From contig OZ252297.1 of NCBI GenBank assembly GCA_965250275.1, positions 1,984,001 through 2,048,000 of the forward strand: a DNA stretch of 64,000 nucleotides, written 5' to 3'. The notes under the pieces are model-generated. The model saw nothing but the letters and a program-made list of their open reading frames with translations. It ran no database searches and was not told where the DNA came from. This DNA is from G965250275 sp965250275. Its GTDB lineage: Bacteria > Pseudomonadota > Alphaproteobacteria > Rhodobacterales > Rhodobacteraceae. Shown here piece after piece: positions 51,825-60,934 of the stretch (position 1 is its first letter; every line of letters starts with the position of its first letter). The position numbers were made by a program, and so were the translations under genes.

Positions 51825-52307
51825 ATGGCACAGGTCAGTATGACCGTGAACGGCGCGGGTGCGTCCGGCGAGGTGGAAGGGCGCACACTGCTGTCGTCAT
51901 TTCTGCGCGATCAGTTGAACCTGACAGGGACGCATGTGGGATGCGACACCAGTCAGTGCGGCGCCTGCGTGGTGCACGTCAACGGAGTTGCGGTTAAATC
52001 ATGCACGATGCTCGCGATGGAAGCGGACGGAGCCACCGTCGACACCATCGAAGGGCAGGCGGGTGCAGATGGCTCGCTCAATGTGATTCAGCAGGCCTTT
52101 CAGGATCACCACGGCCTGCAATGCGGGTTCTGCACACCGGGCATGGTGATGTCTGCGGCGGCCCTGCTGAAGGAAAACCCCAAGCCCAGCGAGGCCGAAG
52201 TGCGCGCCTATCTGGAAGGCAACATCTGCCGCTGCACCGGGTACCACAACATCGTCAAAGCGATCATGGCGGCATCCGGGCAGGATGCGGCAATGGCTGC
52301 GGAATAG
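51825..52307 (+). CDS. coxS: Form II CO-dehydrogenase-type small subunit, two [2Fe-2S]
   Basis: Electron-transfer subunit of an aerobic molybdenum hydroxylase. From the ATG at 51825 (GGGAGGA just before) it has 160 residues. The plant-type cluster cysteines are C40, C45, C48 and C60, and the second cluster has C100, C103, C135 and C137 (QCGFCTPGM, NICRCTGYHN). It is the first gene of coxSLM, the order typical of form II enzymes. The gap from the acyl-CoA synthetase is 139 bases. Confidence 0.94.
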   Translation: MAQVSMTVNGAGASGEVEGRTLLSSFLRDQLNLTGTHVGCDTSQCGACVVHVNGVAVKSCTMLAMEADGATVDTIEGQAGADGSLNVIQQAFQDHHGLQCGFCTPGMVMSAAALLKENPKPSEAEVRAYLEGNICRCTGYHNIVKAIMAASGQDAAMAAE

Positions 52308-52395
52308 AAGCTGGCGGCTGGTGGGCTTGACCCCACACTACGCCCGTTGTCGGCCGGTTTGACTGGACGGCATTACCACTAGGGAGGAATAAGAC

Positions 52396-54759
52396 ATGCC
52401 GAAAGATGGAGGCATTGGCGCCAGCACCAAGAGGCGCGAGGACGTCCGGTTTTTGACCGGAGAAGGCAACTACACAGATGACATCAACGTCGCCGGTCAG
52501 GCGCACGTATTCTTTTTGCGCTCCGATGTCGCGCACGCGAGGATCAACGGGATCGATACGGCGGCGGCCGCTGCCATGCCGGGTGTTGTGAAAATCTTCA
52601 CCGGCGCGGATTTCGAGGGCGTTGGGGGATTGCCCTGCGGCTGGCAGGTGACTGACCGGAACGGTGAACCGATGCAGGAGCCGCCGCACCCCATTCTAGC
52701 ACAGGGCAAGGTGCGCCACGTGGGCGATCCGATTGCTGCGGTTGTGGCCGACACGCTGGAACAGGCACGTGACGCCGCAGAGGCGATCAATGTCGACATG
52801 GAAGAGCTGCCTGCGGTTGTTGATATGGCAGCCGCCATCGGCGAGGGCAGCACAAAGGTGCACGACGATCTGACGTCGAACCTTTGTTATGACTGGATGC
52901 TTGGCGAAGCAGATGACGCCGCGGTTCAAAAGGCCTTTGACGATGCGGCACATGTGACCACGCTTGAGCTGGTCAATCAGCGCATGGTGGCCAACCCGAT
53001 GGAACCCCGTGTTGCGGTCGGTGACTACAGCCGGGGTGCGGATGAGCATACGCTCTATACCACCTCGCAGAACCCGCACGTGATCCGGCTTCTGATGTGT
53101 GCCTTCGTGCTGGGACTGCCCGAGCACAAGGTTCGCGTGATCGCTCCGGACGTTGGCGGAGGCTTCGGCACAAAGATCTTCCACTATGCGGAAGAAGCGT
53201 TTTGCACCTTCGCCGCCAAAGCTTGCAACCGTCCCGTAAAGTGGACGTCCAGCCGGACCGAGGCATTCCTGTCGGATGCACAGGGTCGCGACCACGTGAC
53301 CAAGATCGAACTGGCGTTAGATGCCGACAACAATTTCACGGCTCTGCGCACGAACACGCTCGCCAACATGGGCGCGTATCTGTCGACCTTCTCGTCGTCG
53401 GTGCCAACATGGCTGCATGGCACACTGATGGCCGGCAACTACAAGACCCCGGTCATTCAGGTAAACGTCAAAGCCGTGTTCACGAACACGGTGCCGGTTG
53501 ACGCCTATCGTGGGGCAGGGCGCCCCGAGGCGACGTTCCAGCTGGAGCGTGTGATCGATATGGCTGCACGTGAACTGGGTGTGGATCCGATTGCCTTGCG
53601 CCGTCAGAATTTTATCACCGAGTTTCCCTATGACACGCCCGTTGCGCTCACCTATGACACCGGCGACTACAACGGAACCATGGACAAGCTTGAAGCCGCC
53701 GCCGACATCCCTGGTTTTGCGGCGCGGCGCGCGGAGAGCGAAGCCAACGGCAAGCTGCGCGGTCTGGGTGTGAATGCCTATATCGAGGCCTGCGGCATCG
53801 CTCCATCGAACATCGTGGGCATGCTGGGCGCGCGCGCCGGGCTTTATGATGCGGCGACCGTCCGCGTCAACGCGACCGGATCGATCAGTGTGATGGTCGG
53901 GGCGCATAGCCATGGTCAGGGTCACGAAACAGCGTTCCCGCAGGTTGTGGCGGAAATGATCGGGATCGACGAAAGCATGGTCGAGATCGTTCATGGCGAC
54001 ACGTCGAAAATCCCCTTCGGGATGGGCACCTACGGCTCCCGCTCGCTGGCGGTTTGCGGATCGGCCATGGTACGGGCCACCGAAAAGGTCATCAACAAAG
54101 CCAAGAAGATCGCGGCCCATTTGATGGAAGCTTCGGAAGCGGACATCGAACTGAAGGACGGCCAGTTCAGCGTGGCTGGGACCGACAAGTCCGTGGCTTG
54201 GGGTGACGTGACGCTGACCGCGTACGTGCCGCACAACTTCCCGCTCGAAGAGATCGAGCCGGGTCTGGAAGAGACGGCGTTTTATGATCCGGCCAACTTC
54301 ACCTATCCGGCGGGGGCCTATGCTTGCGAGGTCGAGGTCGATCCGGAAACCGGACAGGTCACGATCGAACGCTTCAGTGCAGCGGACGACTTTGGCAACA
54401 TCATCAATCCGATGATTGTCGATGGTCAGGTGCATGGCGGTATCGGCCAGGGGATCGGTCAGGCGTTGCTGGAAAACTGCGTCTACGACTCCAACGGGCA
54501 ACTGCTGAGCGCATCCTTTATGGACTACGCTATGCCGAGAGCCGATGACGTGCCGTTCTACGCGGTGGATCACTCCAGCCAAACGCCCTGCACCCACAAC
54601 CCGCTTGGGGTGAAAGGATGCGGTGAGGCCGGGGCCATTGCGTCTCCACCGACGGTTGTGAATGCGGTGATTGACGCCCTGCAATCGGGTGGCAGCAAGG
54701 TCACGCATATCGATATGCCGGTCAGCCCGTCCCGTGTTTGGGCGGCGATGAACAGCTGA
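52396..54759 (+). CDS. coxL: Form II CO-dehydrogenase-type large subunit, molybdenum-binding
   Basis: Catalytic subunit of 787 residues. DVGGGFGTK and GEAG (E744 in GVKGCGEAGAIA, the conserved proton-shuttling Glu) identify a xanthine-oxidase-family molybdenum subunit. The active-site loop is AYRGAGR at 370-376, the form II signature, whereas the proven CO-oxidising form I carries AYRCSFR. The copper-ligand Cys is therefore absent. GGGAGGAA precedes the ATG. In roseobacters form II alone does not usually support CO oxidation (family knowledge), so the real substrate is open. Confidence 0.94.
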   Translation: MPKDGGIGASTKRREDVRFLTGEGNYTDDINVAGQAHVFFLRSDVAHARINGIDTAAAAAMPGVVKIFTGADFEGVGGLPCGWQVTDRNGEPMQEPPHPILAQGKVRHVGDPIAAVVADTLEQARDAAEAINVDMEELPAVVDMAAAIGEGSTKVHDDLTSNLCYDWMLGEADDAAVQKAFDDAAHVTTLELVNQRMVANPMEPRVAVGDYSRGADEHTLYTTSQNPHVIRLLMCAFVLGLPEHKVRVIAPDVGGGFGTKIFHYAEEAFCTFAAKACNRPVKWTSSRTEAFLSDAQGRDHVTKIELALDADNNFTALRTNTLANMGAYLSTFSSSVPTWLHGTLMAGNYKTPVIQVNVKAVFTNTVPVDAYRGAGRPEATFQLERVIDMAARELGVDPIALRRQNFITEFPYDTPVALTYDTGDYNGTMDKLEAAADIPGFAARRAESEANGKLRGLGVNAYIEACGIAPSNIVGMLGARAGLYDAATVRVNATGSISVMVGAHSHGQGHETAFPQVVAEMIGIDESMVEIVHGDTSKIPFGMGTYGSRSLAVCGSAMVRATEKVINKAKKIAAHLMEASEADIELKDGQFSVAGTDKSVAWGDVTLTAYVPHNFPLEEIEPGLEETAFYDPANFTYPAGAYACEVEVDPETGQVTIERFSAADDFGNIINPMIVDGQVHGGIGQGIGQALLENCVYDSNGQLLSASFMDYAMPRADDVPFYAVDHSSQTPCTHNPLGVKGCGEAGAIASPPTVVNAVIDALQSGGSKVTHIDMPVSPSRVWAAMNS

Positions 54760-54858
54760 TCTGAGAGTGCGGGTCCGGGGGCAGCCCCGGACCACGACCC
54801 CACGTACGGAGCCCAAGAGCCGATAGCATTGGCCCTGACGCTCCAGAAGGAGAAAACG

Positions 54859-55650
54859 ATGTATAGTTTTGAACTGGAAAAACCGAGCAGCGTCGCCGAT
54901 GCGGTTGCTGCACTTGGCGCAGACGAAGCGCAGCCGCTGGGTGGCGGGCAGACCCTGATCCCGACGATGAAGCAGCGGCTGGCCAGCCCGTCCAAGCTGG
55001 TCAGTGTGACGGGCATCGCCGAAATGCAGGGCGTCTGTAAGACCGAGGATGGCGCGCTTTCAATTGGTGGTGCAACGACCCATGCCACGGTTGCCGCAGA
55101 AGCGGCGGCGCATTACCCGGGCCTGGCGCATCTCGCCGCGCATATTGGCGATCCCGCGGTCCGTAACCGCGGCACCATCGGCGGATCGCTGGCCAACAAC
55201 GACCCGGCCGCCTGCTATCCTGCGGGCGCGCTTGCGTCTGGCGCGACCATCAAGACCAACGCGCGCGAGATCGCGGCGGACGACTATTTTCAGGGCATGT
55301 TCTCGACGGCTCTGGAAGAGGGCGAAATCATCACCGAGGTCCGCTTTCCGATCCCGGAAGCTTCGAACTATCAGAAGTTCCTGCAACCGGCCTCACGCTT
55401 TGCGCTGGTTGGCGTGTTCGTGGCGAAATACGCGGACGGCGTCCGTGTTGCGGTCACGGGAGCTGCAGAAGAAGGCGTTTTCCGCTGGACCGAAGCAGAA
55501 CAGGCGCTGAGCAAAGAGTTCCGCCCTGACGCATTGATGGATCTGCGCATCGCGCCGATCAACATGATTGGTGATCTGCACGGCAGCAAAGAGTACCGAG
55601 CTCACCTGGTGGGTGTGATGACCAAACGGGCTGTGGCGGCAGCAGCCTAA
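54859..55650 (+). CDS. coxM: Form II CO-dehydrogenase-type medium subunit, FAD-binding
   Basis: FAD subunit of 263 residues that passes electrons from the iron-sulfur subunit to the acceptor. The FAD motifs are LGGGQTLIPTMK (about residues 32-43) and the conserved RNRGTIGGSLANNDPAA. GGAGAA eight bases upstream supports the ATG at 54859 over the one at 54829. It ends the cox cluster and is followed by a strong terminator. Confidence 0.93.
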   Translation: MYSFELEKPSSVADAVAALGADEAQPLGGGQTLIPTMKQRLASPSKLVSVTGIAEMQGVCKTEDGALSIGGATTHATVAAEAAAHYPGLAHLAAHIGDPAVRNRGTIGGSLANNDPAACYPAGALASGATIKTNAREIAADDYFQGMFSTALEEGEIITEVRFPIPEASNYQKFLQPASRFALVGVFVAKYADGVRVAVTGAAEEGVFRWTEAEQALSKEFRPDALMDLRIAPINMIGDLHGSKEYRAHLVGVMTKRAVAAAA

Positions 55651-55675
55651 GCCACGTCGTAGTCTGATCATTTGC

Positions 55676-55705
55676 TGGGCCCCCGCATGCGGGGGCCCAT
55701 TTTTT
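55676..55705 (+). terminator. Intrinsic terminator after coxM
   Basis: TGGGCCCCCGCA and TGCGGGGGCCCA (55676-55699) form a perfect 12-base inverted repeat, followed by six T (55700-55705), 25 bases after the coxM stop. It is the strongest intrinsic terminator in the window on the + strand and closes the 43990-55650 gene run. Confidence 0.85.
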
Positions 55706-55805
55706 GTGAAAGATTTTCGTCGCGGGATGGCGGCTGTGATGAGGTGTGCCGGACAGGCTCAGGTAACTGGTCAGGGCGCCTTTGAAGCGCAGTTTTCCGC
55801 TGAGG

Positions 55806-56468
55806 TCAGAGCGCTGACCAAAGGCCCAATGCGCCGACGGCGATCAGGCTGATGGCCCAAACGGATTCCAGATCAAACCAGCTGCGGGTCAGGAACTGCA
55901 ACCCAAACCAGCGGTAGACGCCGTAGGCCAGTGCACCACCGGACAAGACCATGGCGGCGGTGTGTGTTGCGGCCACTGTAAGGGTCAGGCCTGCGTTGCG
56001 CGACATCAGGTCGGAGGCGGCGCGATGTCCGGCATCAAGCTCGTCCAGCGCGCAGAGGCCAAGATAAATCGGCACCAGCATGAGCGCTGCGCCGTGGGCG
56101 ATGGCCACAAGAAAGGACCACAACGTGAGTTGTGTTGGGCGAACCCGGGCCAGGAACCTTGGGTGGCGTTTCGTGATGAGCAGGTAGAGACCCAGACCGA
56201 TCACCAACACACCGGCGCCGATGCGGAGCTGTCGTTCGTAATCCACCAGCGTTGTCATGGCCGCAAACGGAAGCAGGATGACCAGCATGGCGAGGAAATG
56301 CCCGAGCCCCAGCGCTCCAAGCGCGGAAAACAGCGCTGCGGGGCGCCGCTCCATCAGGGATGACGACACCGCCAGCGGCCACCCCATCCCGGGGTTCAGA
56401 CCGTGGTAGAGGCCGCTGGCCAGAACGGCGAGCCAGAGGCCCGCCGTTGTCATCAGTGCAGGTTCCAC
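55806..56468 (-). CDS. Polytopic membrane protein, possible metal/NicO-like family
   Basis: A 220-residue membrane protein with about six helices. SGLYHGLNPGMGWPLAVSSS carries a His-x2-Asn-Pro motif near the N-terminus, LGHFLAMLVILLPFAA and IAHGAALMLVPIYLG a second and third His region. This resembles NicO/RcnA-like metal exporters (HxxxxDH), but the match is not exact. The start is three bases from the stop of the methanethiol oxidase gene, so the two form an operon. Its substrate is unknown. Confidence 0.6.
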   Translation of the reverse strand: MEPALMTTAGLWLAVLASGLYHGLNPGMGWPLAVSSSLMERRPAALFSALGALGLGHFLAMLVILLPFAAMTTLVDYERQLRIGAGVLVIGLGLYLLITKRHPRFLARVRPTQLTLWSFLVAIAHGAALMLVPIYLGLCALDELDAGHRAASDLMSRNAGLTLTVAATHTAAMVLSGGALAYGVYRWFGLQFLTRSWFDLESVWAISLIAVGALGLWSAL

Positions 56469-56471
56469 GCG

Positions 56472-57872
56472 TCAGACGTTTGGATAGCAGAAGCTGTCCG
56501 TGGAACAGTCGCCGCCCTCCAGCCGGATCTGATGGGAGCGGTATCCTTCCGGGAAGTCGACCCAGAAGTCTTCGGCCAGTGTCAGGCCCCCGTTTTCCCC
56601 CACATGAGCCATGACCATCGCGGCCCCGCGCTCTCCCGGGTAGAACTGATCGTCCCATGTCGAATAGAGCGAGTTGGTCCAGTAGACCCGTTTGCCATCG
56701 CGGCTGATCTCGACCATTTGCGGTCCGTACCCGAAATCCTTGCCGTTGGGATGTTTGGTCTTGGCTACAATGCCGCCGATCTCGACCTTGCCGGCCAGCG
56801 TCGGGTTCATCGGGTCGGACACATCATACTGATGCATTTCGCCCAGACCCCAGCAGGCGACGTAGAGATACTTGTCGTCCAGGCTCAGGTCGATGTCGGT
56901 CACAAGAGGCGGAACCGCCGAGAAGCCTTTCAGGAGTTCAGGCAGATCGTCAGGGTCAGCGGGGACCGGGTCGATGGTGATGGTCTTTTTCGCTTCGAAT
57001 GTCCCATCTTCGTTGCGCCACCACGTGAAGATCGAGCCCTGCAGGTTCGTGGTGTCCACGACCACGCCGCAGAACCCGTACTCCTTGACCGGATCGTGCG
57101 CCGGGCGGATCTCTAGTGCCATCTGATGGTTCTCACCCAGGTCGATGGATTGCACGTTTTTGCGTGCGCGCAGGTCCCAGAAATGAATGGTGTGACCATA
57201 TTTGTTGCTCAGCAGGTCCTCGGGAACGATACCGTTCTCGAATTGCGGTGGCAGACCCCATTCGGAACTCACCATGTAGTCGCGCGGCAGATTCCACCAG
57301 AAATCGTAGTGCTTGTCCTGAATGCCCCGGTCCATTTCGTACCGGCCGAGAATTTCAAACGTCTCGCAGTCCATGATGAAGATGCCCGGAGGTCCGTCGG
57401 TCCCGTCTTCACCGCCGCCACCCAGCGTGCTGACATAGATGCCTTCGGGGCCGCAATGGATGGTGTGCGGGCGCGAATACCCGGTCTTGGCAAACAGCTC
57501 TTCGGGTTCGATGATCTTGTGAATCTTTGCCTTCAGCGGCTCTTTGACATCGATGATGTAAATGCGTGAGGACCGGATGCCGGGAATGATCAGATAGCGA
57601 CGTTCCAGAAAAGCATGCCCCGTCAGGGGGGACAGCGCTGAAGAACAGGCATTCCAGCCGAAGTGGTGAAATTCATCGCCTTTGTTGGGCATCATTACCG
57701 TATGGACGATCTTGCCATAGTCATCGGATTTCGGATCGACATTGACGACGGCGAGCCCATCGGGCTGCGAGAAATCTGGACTGAGCATTAACGTAAATGC
57801 CAGTGTTTCGGCAGGGGCCTCCATTGCCATCTTTGCCGATGGATAGAACGTAGGATCCGGTCTCAAATTCAT
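56472..57872 (-). CDS. mtoX: SBP56 family protein, putative methanethiol oxidase
   Basis: Oxidises methanethiol to formaldehyde, hydrogen sulfide and hydrogen peroxide in Hyphomicrobium and marine bacteria; related to human selenium-binding protein 1. From the ATG at 57872 (GGAGGAAA just before) it has 466 residues. SBP56 landmarks are FHHFGWNACSSA, SRPHTIHCGPEG, GQIYVST-like YVSTLGGGGEDG, ACWGLGEMHQYDVSDP and the Cys-rich end GGDCSTDSFCYPN. DMSP-derived methanethiol is a likely source in a roseobacter. No signal peptide is apparent, unlike periplasmic forms. Confidence 0.83.
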   Translation of the reverse strand: MNLRPDPTFYPSAKMAMEAPAETLAFTLMLSPDFSQPDGLAVVNVDPKSDDYGKIVHTVMMPNKGDEFHHFGWNACSSALSPLTGHAFLERRYLIIPGIRSSRIYIIDVKEPLKAKIHKIIEPEELFAKTGYSRPHTIHCGPEGIYVSTLGGGGEDGTDGPPGIFIMDCETFEILGRYEMDRGIQDKHYDFWWNLPRDYMVSSEWGLPPQFENGIVPEDLLSNKYGHTIHFWDLRARKNVQSIDLGENHQMALEIRPAHDPVKEYGFCGVVVDTTNLQGSIFTWWRNEDGTFEAKKTITIDPVPADPDDLPELLKGFSAVPPLVTDIDLSLDDKYLYVACWGLGEMHQYDVSDPMNPTLAGKVEIGGIVAKTKHPNGKDFGYGPQMVEISRDGKRVYWTNSLYSTWDDQFYPGERGAAMVMAHVGENGGLTLAEDFWVDFPEGYRSHQIRLEGGDCSTDSFCYPNV

Positions 57873-58011
57873 AGTTTTCCTCCCAGTATTGGTCCGGCCA
57901 AGGCATGCAGGCAATCAATCAGTGCCAATGCTGGGGCCACAGCCGATCAGGGTATCGTCGACCCGACGCTGCCCTTGGGTCAACGATTCCTTTCGCAGAC
58001 CCACTCGGGGA

Positions 58012-58917
58012 TCATTCCAGCAGCGTCCATTCCCCGCCCGGATCATAGGACCTCAGGGCAGCGCCGATCTCCAGACTGTCGGGCCCGAGGTCTGCCTCGT
58101 AGATCAGACCATTCTCACCAACGATGAAACTGTGGATGCCGGTGTCGCCATAGTCGGAGGGTACGGCCAGCATGGCATGTCCGGCCACCATATTGCCGTT
58201 CACAAGATAACTCATTTCCCCGCCGGGGGCCTGTGGGCCCTGCAACTGCAGGATACGGTAGTAGTATCCGCCAAACGGCTCAGCCTCGCGGTCTGTTTCG
58301 CCATCAGAGAATCCGTCGAGCGACGCCAGCGCAATTCTTTCGCCCAGTGGACTGTCGTCACTGCCCCAGTAGAGGCCATCTTTCTGGCCCTCAGTGGAGA
58401 GAAGCGAAGCCGCAAACTCCATGATCCCGTCACCGTCATGATCTACCAGACGGTAGGTTGCCTGGATATCGACATATGCTGCGAGCATGTCGATCACGTC
58501 GAGCTCGTTCAGGCCGATTCGGCGATAGAGCACTTCATCGCGGCCTTCTTCGGTGTCAAAGGACCATTCGCCGCCGTCACGCACCAACGGGATGGGAAAG
58601 GGCCAGTCGTCGGTTCCCAGTGACAGGACGATCTTGCCATCTCCGTCCGGCACGAACCGATACCCCCCAAGGTAGAGGTCAAGTACTTCGGCGCGATTCT
58701 CGGCGTCCCGTTCAGGGTTTCCTGTGGACAGCAGGTCTTCGGCATCAGCGCCAAAGATCTCCAGAAGGGCCTTGCCGTCGCCGTCGGAAAGTGCGGCGGC
58801 AAACGCTTCGAGGGCTGCTTGCGGTGTCGCGAAACTGGCAGGTGCGTCCGCCGCTTGTGCTCCGACGGGGATCAGCAGCGCGAGGCTCAGCAGCCCCGGA
58901 TAAAATTTGCGCAACAT
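58012..58917 (-). CDS. DUF2950 exported protein
   Basis: A 301-residue protein with a Sec signal peptide (SLALLIPVGAQA after an MLRKFYPG start). The mature part begins FATPQAALEAFAAALSDGDG and contains the family blocks GYYYRILQLQGPQAPGG and MLAVPSDYGDTGIHSFIVG. DUF2950 genes regularly sit next to DUF3300 genes, as here (four bases after it). Function unknown; an envelope role is inferred from export. The frame is open upstream into the DUF3300 C-terminal region; the ATG at 58917 is correct because the signal peptide starts there. Confidence 0.85.
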   Translation of the reverse strand: MLRKFYPGLLSLALLIPVGAQAADAPASFATPQAALEAFAAALSDGDGKALLEIFGADAEDLLSTGNPERDAENRAEVLDLYLGGYRFVPDGDGKIVLSLGTDDWPFPIPLVRDGGEWSFDTEEGRDEVLYRRIGLNELDVIDMLAAYVDIQATYRLVDHDGDGIMEFAASLLSTEGQKDGLYWGSDDSPLGERIALASLDGFSDGETDREAEPFGGYYYRILQLQGPQAPGGEMSYLVNGNMVAGHAMLAVPSDYGDTGIHSFIVGENGLIYEADLGPDSLEIGAALRSYDPGGEWTLLE

Positions 58918-58921
58918 CAGA

Positions 58922-60208
58922 CTACCTCCTTCTTCCGGCCGAGGCGCGACCGCGCGCACCTCCGGCCTTGGCTTTGCTGCCGCCACCGCGTTTCTTGACG
59001 GCTTGTCCTTGGCCGGATGGGCGTTTTGCGGCGGCCTTCTTGGCGGCTGGCTTGGCCTTGACCGGCGCTTTGGGCTTTGCTGCGGGTTTGGCTTTCTGGA
59101 CGCGCGATGACGCATCGGGCGCGCGAGCTTTGGTCCGGTCCACTGCAGCCTTGCGCGCTTCTGGCGACGAGCGCGACTTTTGGGCGTTGGCTTTGGCCTT
59201 GGTGCGATCGATCTCGGAGCGCGACACATCAGGGCGCGAAATGTCAGATGCACCGGTTGACTTGGACAGCCGGTCCCTCATTTCATCGCCGCGGTCGGGT
59301 TTGTTCACCGGCAGCGTGCCCGCGCGTTCGGGATCACGATGATCGGCGATCTTGTCGCGCGCGTCATCCCGCCGTTTCTCGTCGGGCTTCCAGCCTATAT
59401 CAGGCCGATCGCCAATGTTAACGTCGCCATCGATGTCGATGTCGACATTGGGATTGTTGATGATCGGGCCTCCGCCCCAGCCACCGCAGGACCGGCACCC
59501 CCAATAGCCGTACCAGTCATCATCATCGTCGAAGATCTCGTTGATTAGGGCGACTGTGCCAAAGGTGACCAGTCCTGCCGTCACCAGATCACCGGTGTTG
59601 TCCTGAACATAAACAGTGTTGGGGTCGTATTGCGGTACATAAACGGTCTGGGGGTCTGCCGGCTGGATGGTTATGTTCTGATCCCCGGCCTCTTGTGTGA
59701 CCTCAACCGTCTGTTCTTCGCCGCTTTCCAACGTTCCATTTTCGGCGGCAATGGCCCGCATGTCCTGCACGGCATTCATCACGTCATCGCTTTGCGCCAG
59801 CATTGCGGTGCCCATGGCTTCGGTCCATTCCACATGCACGGCCATGTCGGTCAGCACGTCCGGAAAGGCGGTTGCCAGAACCGTGACGCTGTCGTCCCAA
59901 CCTTGTGCCTCTATTTCAGGCTTGAGCTCTTCAGGATCCGTTTCGGTGTTGTCGCTGAGGTAGCGGTCAGCCTTCACCACCTCGAGCGGGAAGGTCGCGG
60001 CAACAAGCACCTGGATCAAAAGCGTATCCGGATAAAGTGCAACTGGTCCGACCAGCGTGCGAAGCTCTTCTTCGGTCAGTAATTCGGTATCTGAAGCCGT
60101 GGTTGCGCTGGCTGGCTCTGCCGAAGCCGTATCATCGGACTGTGCCATCGAAACGGTCGGGCAGAGCAGGGTGAGAAGCGCGAAGGCGGAAAGCGTAGAG
60201 CGCAGCAT
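58922..60208 (-). CDS. DUF3300 exported protein with histone H1-like basic tail
   Basis: A 428-residue exported protein. The signal peptide is STLSAFALLTLLCPTVSMA after the ATG at 60208. The DUF3300 core has LVGPVALYPDTLLIQVLVAA, QTVYVPQYDPNTVYVQ and a glycine/tryptophan stretch, WYGYWGCRSCGGWGGG, after an acidic DDDDD run. The last 130 residues are Lys/Ala/Arg/Pro-rich, with KPAAK-type repeats like a histone H1 tail, and end RGRASAGRRR. Such a tail could bind DNA, polyphosphate or acidic polysaccharide outside the membrane. It leads the pair with DUF2950. Confidence 0.83.
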   Translation of the reverse strand: MLRSTLSAFALLTLLCPTVSMAQSDDTASAEPASATTASDTELLTEEELRTLVGPVALYPDTLLIQVLVAATFPLEVVKADRYLSDNTETDPEELKPEIEAQGWDDSVTVLATAFPDVLTDMAVHVEWTEAMGTAMLAQSDDVMNAVQDMRAIAAENGTLESGEEQTVEVTQEAGDQNITIQPADPQTVYVPQYDPNTVYVQDNTGDLVTAGLVTFGTVALINEIFDDDDDWYGYWGCRSCGGWGGGPIINNPNVDIDIDGDVNIGDRPDIGWKPDEKRRDDARDKIADHRDPERAGTLPVNKPDRGDEMRDRLSKSTGASDISRPDVSRSEIDRTKAKANAQKSRSSPEARKAAVDRTKARAPDASSRVQKAKPAAKPKAPVKAKPAAKKAAAKRPSGQGQAVKKRGGGSKAKAGGARGRASAGRRR

Positions 60209-60320
60209 GTTGGTGTCCCCCAAGTCAGTGGTGATGCTGGTCCTGTGGCCACAGGGTGCATCATCTCCGGCATCTTGGAACACTCTGCTGCTCAAAGCGA
60301 AGAAAAATCTGAATTCAAAC

Positions 60321-60352
60321 AAAAAAAGCGTCCCATCCGAGGGATGGAACGC
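60321..60352 (-). terminator. Intrinsic terminator of infC
   Basis: On the - strand GCGTTCCATCC (60352-60342) pairs with GGATGGGACGC (60338-60328) with one G-U pair and a 3-base loop, followed by seven T (60327-60321). It begins 24 bases after the infC stop and separates it from the DUF3300 gene. Confidence 0.85.
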
Positions 60353-60376
60353 GATGTGAAAACGCGAATGGCCGTC

Positions 60377-60925
60377 TTACTTGTTCGGCAGCGGACCAAT
60401 CAGCATGATCATCTGGCGACCTTCCATCTTTGGAAAGTTCTCGATCCGGCCGAGTTCCTTTGTGTCCTCGGCGACCCGCTCCAGCAGTTCCCGCCCGAGG
60501 TTCTGGTGCGCCATCTCGCGCCCGCGGAACCGGAGTGTGACCTTCACCTTGTCGCCGTTCTCAAGGAATTTGAACACGTTGCGCATCTTGACGTCGTAGT
60601 CATGGGTGTCGGTGTTCGGACGGAACTTGACCTCTTTGACTTCGATGATCTTCTGCTTCTTTCTCGCCTCAGCTTCGCGCTTCTGGGTTTCGTACTTGAA
60701 TTTGCCGAAATCCATGATCTTGCATACGGGGGGCGAGGCGTTGGGCGAAATCTCGACCAGATCCAACCCGGCATCTTCGGCCATCTGCATGGCTTTTGCG
60801 GGGTGGACAACACCGACATTCTCTCCTTCTGCTCCGATCAATCTGATTTCCGGAGCGCGGATCTTGTCGTTGACGCGCGGGCCGGTGTCGCGTTGCGGCG
60901 GCGCGTTGTGGGGTCTGCGGGCTAT
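60377..60925 (-). CDS. infC: Translation initiation factor IF-3, non-AUG start
   Basis: Prevents premature ribosome subunit joining and checks the start codon. The first ATG/GTG/TTG in frame (TTG at 60841) would remove the N-terminal family block, but upstream codons encode RPHNAPPQRDTGPRVNDKIR, the conserved IF-3 start. In this frame ATA at 60925 lies nine bases after AAGG (60938-60935) and gives 182 residues, the normal size; ATT at 60934 is directly against AAGG and less likely. A rare start codon lets IF-3 repress its own translation, as AUU does in E. coli. GREMAHQNLGRELLERV marks the C-domain. Confidence 0.92.
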   Translation of the reverse strand: MARRPHNAPPQRDTGPRVNDKIRAPEIRLIGAEGENVGVVHPAKAMQMAEDAGLDLVEISPNASPPVCKIMDFGKFKYETQKREAEARKKQKIIEVKEVKFRPNTDTHDYDVKMRNVFKFLENGDKVKVTLRFRGREMAHQNLGRELLERVAEDTKELGRIENFPKMEGRQMIMLIGPLPNK

Positions 60926-60934
60926 TGGTTCAAT

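Noticed and set aside
53317..54816. 499-codon open frame on the - strand
   Set aside because: Antisense to coxL; His/Arg/Gly-rich shadow without any recognisable motif.
60839..60841. TTG as the start of IF-3
   Set aside because: It would cut off the conserved N-terminal block encoded upstream, and no Shine-Dalgarno lies before it.
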